Under the pieces are notes generated by a model, which saw only the letters and a list, made by a program, of their open reading frames with translations, was not told the DNA's origin and made no database searches. Positions 10,671-17,159 of a stretch of 64,000 nt of DNA are shown here, one piece after another (the stretch's first letter is position 1; the number at the start of each line of letters is the position of its first letter). A program made the position numbers and the translations under genes. Source of the DNA: Dactylosporangium sucinum (GTDB lineage Bacteria > Actinomycetota > Actinomycetes > Mycobacteriales > Micromonosporaceae); contig NZ_BMPI01000016.1 in NCBI RefSeq assembly GCF_014647515.1, positions 37,179 to 101,178 on the forward strand, read 5' to 3'.

Positions 10671-10680
10671 ACCTTACGCT
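10671..10680. promoter_or_regulatory. Overlapping divergent -10 boxes (bidirectional leaderless promoter)
   Basis: ACCTTACGCT contains TAAGGT on the minus strand (10671-10676) and TACGCT on the plus strand (10675-10680), overlapping by the shared TA. The first lies six bases before the exonuclease ATG, the second seven bases before the GTG of the rightward gene. Neither start has a Shine-Dalgarno sequence. Confidence 0.7.
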
Positions 10681-10687
10681 CGGGATC

Positions 10688-11491
10688 GTGGACGATGCGC
10701 TCGCGGGCATCGCGGCCCGGCTGTACGCCGCGCCGCCGGAGGACTTCGTCGCGCTGCGCACGGAGGAGGTGGCGCGCGCCCGCAAGGCGAAGGACACGGC
10801 CCTGGCCGCGGCGATCGGCAAGCTGCGCAAGCCCACCCTGGCGGCCTGGCTGGTCAACCGCCTGGCCCACGAGCGCCCCGACCTGATCGAGGAGCTGCTC
10901 GACCTGGGCGAGGAGCTCCGCACCGCCCAGCGCGAGCTGCGCGGCGCGGACCTGCGCGAGCTGTCCCCCCGCCGCCGCACCCTGCTGGCGGCCCTGTCCC
11001 GCGAGGCCGCCGCGCTGGCCGGGCGCGACCGCCCGAACCTCCCGATCGCGGAGGTCGAGAACACGCTCGCCGCGGCCCTGGCCGACGCCGAGGTCGCCAC
11101 GGCGGTGCGAGCGGGCACGCTGACGAAGGCGCTGGAGTACACCGGCTTCGGCGAGACCCCGCGCCCGCAGCTCCGCCTGGTCCAGGGCGGCGGCGAACCG
11201 TCGGGGCAGCCCGGCAAGGTGACGGCGGTCCGCTCCGCCCCGTCGGACGACGAGCGCGAACGCCGAGCCGAGGCCCGCCGCCGGGAGGAGGAGCGCCGCC
11301 GGGCCGAGGAGGACCACGCGCGGGCCGTGCGCCAGGCCCGCAAGGACCTGATGGCGGCGTTGCAGCAGCTCTCCGATGCGGAGACCGCCAAGCAGGAGGC
11401 CGAGAAGCAGCTGGCCGCCGCGGAGAAGGCGATCGCCCAGGCCGAGAAGCGGGTGACGCTCGCGCAGGCCGCGTTGTCCGACCTCGGTTAG
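10688..11491 (+). CDS. Conserved actinobacterial protein with C-terminal coiled coil
   Basis: I do not recognise a named family. The 267 residues are helical. The N-terminal region (about 1-140) contains KPTLAAWLVNRLAHERPDLI and ELSPRRRTLLAAL. A charged linker follows. From about 190 to 260 there is a strong Lys/Glu/Arg coiled coil (AEARRREEERRRAEEDHARA). There is no signal peptide or membrane segment. The GTG start lies seven bases after TACGCT and lacks a ribosome-binding site, matching a leaderless transcript. It shares its promoter with the divergent exonuclease gene, which hints at coordinated expression but does not show a function. Confidence 0.8.
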   Translation: MDDALAGIAARLYAAPPEDFVALRTEEVARARKAKDTALAAAIGKLRKPTLAAWLVNRLAHERPDLIEELLDLGEELRTAQRELRGADLRELSPRRRTLLAALSREAAALAGRDRPNLPIAEVENTLAAALADAEVATAVRAGTLTKALEYTGFGETPRPQLRLVQGGGEPSGQPGKVTAVRSAPSDDERERRAEARRREEERRRAEEDHARAVRQARKDLMAALQQLSDAETAKQEAEKQLAAAEKAIAQAEKRVTLAQAALSDLG

Positions 11492-11713
11492 GCCTGGGAC
11501 TCGGGTCCGCGCAAGTGACGACCGTCGCTCCCGCCAGACAGCGCTTGCGGCCCCGCGACATTCGTCCCGGGGCCGCGGACGCTGCCATCGCCGTCGCCCC
11601 AAGAACCCGCGACCTCCGGCCGCGCCGGGCGCCCGCCGCGCGGCGCGGTCCGCGCGCCGCCGCCGGGCGCGGGTCACGGCGGGCGCGTGCCGGCGGCGGG
11701 CGCGGGCCTGGCT

Positions 11714-11770
11714 CATGATCCATGGAGACTTCCGGCTGCCATGGCAGCCAAACCGCTCCATGGATCATGG
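11714..11770. repeat. 56-base nested palindromic element, copy 1
   Basis: Outer arms CATGATCCATGGAG (11714-11727) and the exact reverse complement (11756-11769) flank an inner perfect 16-base palindrome GGCTGCCATGGCAGCC (11734-11749). A second copy with the same length, spacing and inner GGCTG/CAGCC motif lies at 63194-63249. Nested arms of this kind could fold as a three-way junction in DNA or RNA. Confidence 0.88.
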
Positions 11771-11776
11771 GGCGAA

Positions 11777-11811
11777 CGCTTATGTCCGGCGCTGCGCACC
11801 CGACATAAGCG
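11777..11811. terminator. Stem-loop next to the palindromic element
   Basis: Perfect 10-base arms CGCTTATGTC (11777-11786) and GACATAAGCG (11802-11811) with a 15-base loop. It lies downstream of the coiled-coil gene and 73 bases before the next start codon. It may be a transcription terminator or an operator; there is no U-tract. Confidence 0.45.
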
Positions 11812-11883
11812 AAATGTCGGCTCGGAAAAACGGGGGGTGGACACGAACGTGTGGCTTCACCGTGATCCACCCGGCGAGGCAGA

Positions 11884-12642
11884 ATGTCCCGCGTGACTCC
11901 CGAGCAGGCGGCCGCGGCGGCGAAGCAGGCTGTGCTGGTCCTGGGCGGCGCCTTCAGCGACGACCCCAAGACCATGCGCAGGGCACGCCGGATCGGCCTG
12001 ACCGGCTGGGCCTTCTACGTGGCCGGGCGCGGCGGAGCGCTCGGCGACGTGCGCGCCGACACCGTCGCGGCGGCGCTCGGATTCATCGCGCCCGAGGCCG
12101 TGCAGGACGGGTGGGACGCCGCTCGCAAGGTGGCGCCGCCCGAGCAGATCGCCGCCGACAACCTCGACGAGTGCTGCCGCTGGGGCCGCGAGCATCTGGA
12201 GAGCTTCTACGCCCTCACCCGCCTCGTCGAGCTCGCCGAGCGGGTCGTGGTCAGCGCCGAGACGGCCGGGATGCCCCTGTTCGCGGCCTGGCGGGCCATG
12301 CCGCTGCCCGACGACTCGCCCGGCGCGCGGGCGGCCGTGCTGGCGCACCTGCTGCGCGAGCACCGCGGGGCCGCGCACCTGCTGGCGATCCGGGCCAGCG
12401 GCCTCAGCCCCCTGGAGGCGATCATCTCCGGCCCCGACGGCGAGGCGGGCGCGACGGCGTTCGGGTGGCAGCCGCCGTATCCGGCGTTCGAGCCGCTCGT
12501 CCGCCGGCGCAGCTGGGCCGAGGCGCTCACCGACCGGATCGCGGGGGAGGCCTTCCGGGCGCTGGCCCCGGCCGAGCGGGCCGAGCTGGTCAACCTCCTC
12601 GACGCCGCCGTCATCGCCCTGAAGGAGGCGGTCCCGCAGTGA
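11884..12642 (+). CDS. SCO6745-like family protein
   Basis: Soluble protein of 252 residues resembling an actinobacterial family that I associate with Streptomyces SCO6745. The function is unknown. It begins with a helical segment (PEQAAAAAKQAVLVLGGAF), carries RRIGLTGWAFYVAGRGGALG, and has two similar halves with ALGFIAPEAV and LRASGLSPLEAI-like segments. Neither zinc motifs nor membrane helices are seen. The ATG at 11884 and an in-frame GTG at 11893 are both possible starts and neither has a strong ribosome-binding site. The acetyltransferase gene follows after 34 bases, probably in the same operon. Confidence 0.6.
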   Translation: MSRVTPEQAAAAAKQAVLVLGGAFSDDPKTMRRARRIGLTGWAFYVAGRGGALGDVRADTVAAALGFIAPEAVQDGWDAARKVAPPEQIAADNLDECCRWGREHLESFYALTRLVELAERVVVSAETAGMPLFAAWRAMPLPDDSPGARAAVLAHLLREHRGAAHLLAIRASGLSPLEAIISGPDGEAGATAFGWQPPYPAFEPLVRRRSWAEALTDRIAGEAFRALAPAERAELVNLLDAAVIALKEAVPQ

Positions 12643-12676
12643 CCGCCGAGAGAGCCGCGCGAAAGGCGGACCAGCA

Positions 12677-13657
12677 GTGAAGATCCGTGGGTGCACCCTG
12701 CGCGACGTGCCCGCCATCCTCGTCGTCACCCGGGCGAGCGACATCGCCTCCCTCGGCGAACCCGACTGGTCCGAGGCCGAGGTCGTCGAGACGCTGACCG
12801 CGCCGAACCACGACCCGGCCGTCGACTCCTGGCTCGCGTTCGTGCCCGACGGAGATGCCGACGGAGGTGCCGACAGAGGTGCCGACGGGGACCCCATCGC
12901 CTGGGCGTACGTCGACAACCCCCAGCGCGGCGTCCGCGACAACGTCGAGGTCTACGCGGTGCCCGAGCGGGGAACGAAAGCCTACGGCCCGCTCCTCGAC
13001 CTGGCCATCGCCCGCGTCGCCGACCGCGCCCGCGACGCCGGGCACCCCGAGGTGACCCTGCGGGCAGGGGCCATCGCCTCGGAGACCGTCTATCTGGCGG
13101 TACTGCAGGACAAGGGTTTCCGGTTCGTCAAACGACACGCCCGGATGAACCGGGCACTGACCGGCGCCGAACGCGCTCCCGAGGGGCACGCCGTCCGGCC
13201 GGTGCGCGACGAGGACCTGCCCCGCTTCCACGAGGTGCTCGAGCTGGCGTTCGCCGACACGCCCGACTACCAGCCGACGCCGTACGAGACGTGGCGCGAG
13301 GCCGTCCGCCGCCTGCCCTCGGTCAGCTTCGACGAGTGGTTCGTCTACGAGGACGGCGGCGAGATCGTCGGCGTGCTGCAGTCCGCCGACCAGGCCGTCG
13401 AGCACGGCGAGGGCTGGGTCAAGAACCTCGCCGTCCTGCGCACCCACCGCAAGCGTGGCATCGGCGGGGCGCTGCTGCGCACGGCCTTCGCGGCGTACGC
13501 GGCCAAGGGTCGCACGTCGGCCGGGCTGGGCGTCGACCTCACCAACCCGACCGGCGCCTACCAGCTCTACGCCGACACCGGCATGACGGTGACGTTCGCC
13601 GCCGACATGTACGAGCGGACGGTCACGGCATCGCCGTCTTCGTCGGCCGCGACCTGA
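12677..13657 (+). CDS. Tandem GNAT-domain N-acetyltransferase
   Basis: Acetyl-CoA-dependent acyltransferase of 326 residues built from two GNAT domains, the arrangement known from mycothiol synthase MshD. The N-terminal domain (about 1-155) is degenerate. The C-terminal domain (about 170-326) retains the acetyl-CoA pyrophosphate loop in RTHRKRGIGGALL and the closing LYADTGM strand. An acidic DGDADGGADRGADGD insertion in the first domain comes from a short tandem DNA repeat (12848-12895). The substrate is unknown; a role in mycothiol synthesis is possible but not supported by the neighbours. The 3' end overlaps the convergent cyclotransferase gene by 35 bases. Confidence 0.82.
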   Translation: MKIRGCTLRDVPAILVVTRASDIASLGEPDWSEAEVVETLTAPNHDPAVDSWLAFVPDGDADGGADRGADGDPIAWAYVDNPQRGVRDNVEVYAVPERGTKAYGPLLDLAIARVADRARDAGHPEVTLRAGAIASETVYLAVLQDKGFRFVKRHARMNRALTGAERAPEGHAVRPVRDEDLPRFHEVLELAFADTPDYQPTPYETWREAVRRLPSVSFDEWFVYEDGGEIVGVLQSADQAVEHGEGWVKNLAVLRTHRKRGIGGALLRTAFAAYAAKGRTSAGLGVDLTNPTGAYQLYADTGMTVTFAADMYERTVTASPSSSAAT

Positions 13658-14078
13658 GCTCCTGCAGGTAGTCCTCGGGCGCGCCGGCCTTCGCGGCGGC
13701 GTTCGCGATCTCGGCCAGGTACCACGCCGTGGGGAGCCCGCCCTCGTACCCGTTGAAGACGTAGACCCACGCGGTCGCCTCCCCGTCGAGCGTGGCGACC
13801 CGCAGGTGCAGCTTCTGGTAGGTGCCGGCGAGCGCGCCCTCGACCTCGTCGAGCTGCTTCTCGTCGTTCGGATGCACGTCGTAGAGCGCGACGAAGACCC
13901 GGTCGCCCGGCGACTCGACGATCGTGGTGACCGAGCCCTCCCAGCCGAGGATGTCCTCCCCGGCGAAGGTGAGGCGCCAGCCCTCGAGCCAGCCGGTGCC
14001 GATCATCGGCGAATACGGACAGTAGGCCCGCATGCGGGCCGGGTCTAAGTTCGAGCCATACGCGGCGTAATGACGCAC
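13623..14078 (-). CDS. Gamma-glutamylcyclotransferase / AIG2-like protein
   Basis: Cytosolic protein of 151 residues of the gamma-glutamylcyclotransferase-like fold, which releases 5-oxoproline from gamma-glutamyl compounds in characterised members. The signature YAAYGSNLDPARM is at the N-terminus, and DEVEGALAGTY probably carries the catalytic Glu. I chose the GTG at 14078 because it places YGSN at the family position. It also lies seven bases downstream of a TATCGT -10 box (14086-14091), giving a leaderless start. Its position beside the LpdA-type gene matches Rv3304-Rv3303c. The in-frame extension back to 14252 is dissimilar to the family. Confidence 0.85.
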   Translation of the reverse strand: MRHYAAYGSNLDPARMRAYCPYSPMIGTGWLEGWRLTFAGEDILGWEGSVTTIVESPGDRVFVALYDVHPNDEKQLDEVEGALAGTYQKLHLRVATLDGEATAWVYVFNGYEGGLPTAWYLAEIANAAAKAGAPEDYLQELRSRPTKTAMP

Positions 14079-14085
14079 GGCGATG

Positions 14086-14091
14086 ACGATA
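14086..14091 (-). promoter_or_regulatory. -10 box TATCGT of the cyclotransferase-like gene
   Basis: TATCGT on the minus strand followed by seven bases and the GTG start at 14078; no Shine-Dalgarno sequence. This fits the leaderless pattern seen throughout the window. Confidence 0.55.
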
Positions 14092-14232
14092 AACCCGACC
14101 GGGTACGCGAGAGAATACTGCCGAGCGTGTCGGATTCGGATCCACTCGTCGGCGCGGGGTGCACCGTTCGGCTGGTGTGCGGCGGACGGGTGGGAGAATG
14201 GGACCGAATCGTCGACGAGGGGTGGGGCAGTC

Positions 14233-15636
14233 GTGGGCCGGATCGTGATCATCGGAGGGGGCCCGGCGGGCTACGAGGCGGCACTGGTCGCCGCGCAGCT
14301 CGACGCGGAGGTCACCGTGATCGAGGCCGAAGGTGCAGGTGGCGCGTGTGTGCTGCACGACTGCGTGCCGTCCAAGACGTTCATCGCGAGCTCCGACGTC
14401 GTCACCGCGCACCTCGACACCGAGCAGTTCGGGGTGATCGGCCCCGAGGGCCCGGACGTGCGGGTCGACGCCACCGCGGTGCACGAACGGGTCAAACGGC
14501 TCGCCTCCGCCCAATCTGGCGACATCCACGCCAAACTGGTCAAGGCCGGTGTGGACTTCGTCACGGGCACTGCGCGCCTCGGTGAGGACACGCTGGGTCA
14601 CACCCACGCCGTCGAGGTGACCCCGACCGGCGGTGACGCTCCGTATGTCATCGCCGCGTCGACCGTTCTGATCGCCACCGGCGCCACCCCGCGGGTCCTG
14701 CCGACCGCCGTTCCCGACGGGGAGCGGATCCTCAACTGGCGCCAGGTGTATGACCTGCCGAAGCTGCCCGAGCACCTCATCGTGGTCGGGTCGGGCGTCA
14801 CCGGCGCCGAGTTCGCCTCGGCCTATCTCGCCATGGGCATCGACGTCACCCTGGTCTCCAGCCGCGACCGGGTCATGCCGCACGAGGACCCCGACGCCGC
14901 CATGGCGATCGAGCGCGTCTTCCGCACCCGCGGCATGACGATCCTCAACAACTCGCGCGCGGCGGCCGCCCGCCGCACGGCCGACGGCGTCGTGGTCGAG
15001 CTGGCCGACGGCCGCAGCGTCGAGGGCTCCCACGTGTTGATGGCGGTGGGTTCGGTGCCGCAGACGCACTCCCTCGGCCTGAGCGAGTATGGCGTCGAGG
15101 TCGCCCCCGGCGGCTACGTGACCGTCGACCGGGTCTCGCGCACCAACGTCCCCGGCATCTACGCCGCCGGCGACTGCACCGGCCTGCTCCCGCTGGCCAG
15201 CGTCGCCGCCATGCAGGGCCGCATCGCGATGTGGCACGCGCTCGGCGAGGCGGTCGCCCCGCTGAAGCTGCGCACGGTCGCCGCCAACGTGTTCACCGAC
15301 CCGGAGCTGGCCAGCGTCGGTGTCACCCAGTCCGACATCGACAGCGGCAAGGTGCCCGCCCGGTCGGTCATGCTGCCGCTGGCCGGCAACGCGCGGGCCA
15401 AGATGGCGGGCCTCGACGACGGCTTCGTGAAGATCTTCTGCCGCCCGGCGTCCGGCCTGGTGGTCGGCGGCGTCGTGGTCGCCCCGAAGGCCAGCGAGCT
15501 GATCATGCCGATCGCCATGGCGGTGGAGAACCACCTGAGCGTCGACCAGCTCGCCCACACGATCACGATCTACCCGTCGATCTCCGGCTCGATCGCCGAG
15601 GCCGCCCGCCAGCTCATGCAGCACGACGAGGAGTAG
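14233..15636 (+). CDS. lpdA: LpdA-type NAD(P)H quinone reductase (flavoprotein disulfide-reductase family)
   Basis: FAD-dependent reductase of 467 residues, closest in my reading to mycobacterial LpdA (Rv3303c), an NAD(P)H:quinone oxidoreductase. The FAD loop is GGGPAGYEAA, the NAD(P)H loop is VGSGVTGAEFASAY, and the second FAD motif is GIYAAGDCTG. Unlike my recollection of Rv3303c, the redox-active spacing is complete: GGACVLHDCVPSK has both Cys of C-x4-C. The catalytic His-Glu pair of classical dihydrolipoamide dehydrogenases is replaced near the C-terminus (TIYPSISGS), which argues against ordinary Lpd activity. The GTG at 14233 follows AGGGGTGGGG. The in-frame upstream extension (from 14083) would add residues before the dinucleotide loop and is unlikely. 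Confidence 0.88.
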   Translation: MGRIVIIGGGPAGYEAALVAAQLDAEVTVIEAEGAGGACVLHDCVPSKTFIASSDVVTAHLDTEQFGVIGPEGPDVRVDATAVHERVKRLASAQSGDIHAKLVKAGVDFVTGTARLGEDTLGHTHAVEVTPTGGDAPYVIAASTVLIATGATPRVLPTAVPDGERILNWRQVYDLPKLPEHLIVVGSGVTGAEFASAYLAMGIDVTLVSSRDRVMPHEDPDAAMAIERVFRTRGMTILNNSRAAAARRTADGVVVELADGRSVEGSHVLMAVGSVPQTHSLGLSEYGVEVAPGGYVTVDRVSRTNVPGIYAAGDCTGLLPLASVAAMQGRIAMWHALGEAVAPLKLRTVAANVFTDPELASVGVTQSDIDSGKVPARSVMLPLAGNARAKMAGLDDGFVKIFCRPASGLVVGGVVVAPKASELIMPIAMAVENHLSVDQLAHTITIYPSISGSIAEAARQLMQHDEE

Positions 15637-15639
15637 GGC

Positions 15640-16152
15640 TCACAGCTCGCGGTAGACGTCCCGGGCGTAGTCGACGACGGCCGCGCGGATGACCGTCGCC
15701 TCGATCGGCAGCACCTCCAGGCAGCGGCGCAGCGCCTCGGTCAGGATCGGCCGGGGCACCCGCATCGAGACGGTGCAGTGCGGCACCCACTCGCCCGGGT
15801 CGTAGAGCGGCAGGCACTCGATGCCGTGCGCCTGCAGCGCCCGCCAGACGACCGCCTGGTGGTGCATCAGCTCCGGGGTCGGCGCCAGCCCGAGGAACAC
15901 GACCCGCCCGACGAACACCCCGGCGAACTGGAAGTTCAGCCGCAGCGGCGCGGCGACCTCGACGTCGGCCAGCGCGGCCGCCACCGCCGCGGGGTCCAGC
16001 GCACGGGCCGCGACGAGCGACACGTGCGGGCGGTGCTTGCCGTCGTGCGGCGTGCGCAGCGTCTGCACGCCCAGCTCCTCCAGCAGGTCCCAGAGCACCC
16101 GGATCCGCCGGGTCGCCCGCTCGTCGAGGTGCATCTCGATGGAGGCGACCAT
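15640..16152 (-). CDS. 2'-5' RNA ligase / 2H phosphoesterase family protein
   Basis: Small cytosolic 2H-superfamily protein of 170 residues. Two H-x-S/T motifs define the active site: HVSL (His43) and HCTVSM (His125). Members act on 2',3'-cyclic phosphates or 2'-5' linkages in RNA; the physiological substrate here is unknown. The ATG at 16152 gives the usual length and lies one base after the stop codon of the Nei gene, so translation is probably coupled. Pairing with a DNA glycosylase suggests nucleic-acid repair, but this is inference. Confidence 0.85.
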   Translation of the reverse strand: MVASIEMHLDERATRRIRVLWDLLEELGVQTLRTPHDGKHRPHVSLVAARALDPAAVAAALADVEVAAPLRLNFQFAGVFVGRVVFLGLAPTPELMHHQAVVWRALQAHGIECLPLYDPGEWVPHCTVSMRVPRPILTEALRRCLEVLPIEATVIRAAVVDYARDVYREL

Positions 16153-16153
16153 C

Positions 16154-16966
16154 TCAGGACTCCCGCTGGCAGGCCGGGCACCAGTACGCGTTGCGCGCGT
16201 TGAGCACCGCCGTGCGCACCGGCGTGCCGCAGACCAGGCAGGGCTGGCCGGTGCGGCGGTACACGTACACCTCGCCGCCGTGCCGGTCGACCCGCGGCGC
16301 GCGGCCCATCGCCTCCGGCGTGTGTGCACTGTGGACCGTGTCGATCCGCCCCTCCGCCACGCCGGTCCGCATCAGGGTGCGCAGGTCGGCCCAGATCGCC
16401 TGCCACTGGCCGTACCGGAGACGCTTCCCGGTCGTCGTGGGCGGCAGCCCGGCCCGGAAGAGGGCCTCGGTCACGTAGATGAGGCCCGCACCGGCCACAA
16501 TGGACTGGTCCATGAGCAGCCCCATGAGCGTGCGCCCCGAGCCGCGGATGCGCGCGAACGCCACGTCCCCGTCATCAGAGAACGCCAGCGGGTCCGGCCC
16601 GAGCCGGGCGTGCAGCGCTTCCAGTTCGCCCGGGTCGAGCAGCTCGCAGGCCGCCGGGCCGCGCAGGTCGAGCCAGTGGTCGGCGTTGACCATCCGCAGC
16701 CGGATCTCGCCGACCTCGCCCGGCGCCGGCCCGTCACCGTCGGTGAACTTGCCGTAGAGCCCGAGGTGGATGTGCAGGGTGTCGCCGCCCGAGTAGTGGT
16801 GCAGCAGGTGCTTGCCGTGCGCCTCGGTGGCCTCGAGCACCCGCCCGTCGAGCCGCTGCGCGCCGGCGGCGAACCGGCCCTGCGGACTGCTGACCGCGAC
16901 CGGGCGCCCGCCGAACAGCTTCCGATGGCGCTCGGCGAGGCGGTGGATGGTGTGACCTTCGGGCAC
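16154..16966 (-). CDS. nei: Fpg/Nei-family DNA glycosylase/AP lyase
   Basis: Base-excision repair enzyme of 270 residues that removes oxidised bases. After the initiator, Pro2-Glu3 (PEGHTIH) form the catalytic N-terminus, which fixes the start at the GTG at 16966. HGKHLLHHY and HLGLYGKF belong to the catalytic domain. The helix-two-turn-helix region contains DQSIVAGAGLIYVTEALFRA. The C-terminal zinc finger CLVCGTP...WCPACQ is intact. GGAGGG lies eleven bases upstream. The gene order parallels nei (Rv3297) near lpdA in mycobacteria. It is transcribed away from the threonine leader. Confidence 0.93.
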   Translation of the reverse strand: MPEGHTIHRLAERHRKLFGGRPVAVSSPQGRFAAGAQRLDGRVLEATEAHGKHLLHHYSGGDTLHIHLGLYGKFTDGDGPAPGEVGEIRLRMVNADHWLDLRGPAACELLDPGELEALHARLGPDPLAFSDDGDVAFARIRGSGRTLMGLLMDQSIVAGAGLIYVTEALFRAGLPPTTTGKRLRYGQWQAIWADLRTLMRTGVAEGRIDTVHSAHTPEAMGRAPRVDRHGGEVYVYRRTGQPCLVCGTPVRTAVLNARNAYWCPACQRES

Positions 16967-17004
16967 CGACCGTTTATACCCTCCACGTTCCAGCGGCGAA
17001 GCGC

Positions 17005-17010
17005 TATTCT
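17005..17010 (+). promoter_or_regulatory. -10 box TATTCT of the threonine leader
   Basis: TATTCT is followed by exactly six bases and the GTG of the leader peptide at 17017, so the leader mRNA would start at its own initiation codon. A convincing -35 element is not visible. Confidence 0.6.
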
Positions 17011-17016
17011 CGTGGC

Positions 17017-17070
17017 GTGAGTCGCAGCGCACTGTCCACGACGACGCCGGGCCTTCCCCGGCGGCGCTGA
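17017..17070 (+). CDS. Threonine-rich leader peptide (attenuator peptide)
   Basis: A 17-codon reading frame, GTG to TGA, encodes MSRSALSTTTPGLPRRR. Three consecutive ACG threonine codons lie at 17038-17046. It has no Shine-Dalgarno sequence but begins six bases after a -10 box. It is followed by alternative hairpins, an intrinsic terminator and then a threonyl-tRNA synthetase paralogue, which is the textbook layout of ribosome-mediated attenuation. The peptide itself probably has no function; its codons would sense charged threonyl-tRNA. Confidence 0.68.
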   Translation: MSRSALSTTTPGLPRRR

Positions 17071-17117
17071 CGCGACGTTCTCTCGCAAGCTCCGGGGCCG
17101 CGCTCCCGGAGCTTTTT
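17045..17117 (+). promoter_or_regulatory. Attenuator: competing hairpins plus intrinsic terminator
   Basis: Hairpin 1:2 pairs CGCCGGG (17045-17051) with CCCGGCG (17057-17063) and overlaps the last Thr codon and following codons. The terminator stem AAGCTCCGGG (17087-17096) / CCCGGAGCTT (17105-17114) has an eight-base loop and ends in a five-T run (17113-17117). An alternative pairing of CCCCGG (17056-17061) with CCGGGG (17092-17097) would break both. A ribosome stalled at the first Thr codon would free that alternative and let transcription continue. The pairings are read by eye; their energies were not computed. Confidence 0.68.
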
Positions 17118-17159
17118 CGTGCCCGCGGTCGCGGCTCCTCGTCCCCAAGGAGTCAGATC

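Larger units (their letters stand above)
11492..11883. other. Intergenic region carrying two adjacent palindromes
   Basis: About 390 bases without a gene. The first half is GC-rich low-complexity DNA with CGCGCCGCC-type runs. The second half holds the 56-base palindromic element and a second stem-loop (GCTTATGTC, 11778-11786; GACATAAGC, 11802-11810), both described separately. No ribosome-binding site or coding pattern is visible. Confidence 0.6.

Noticed and set aside
16967..17159. T-box riboswitch upstream of the ThrRS-like gene
   Set aside because: No T-box core sequence or specifier loop is visible, and the region is too short; the peptide-based attenuator explains it better.
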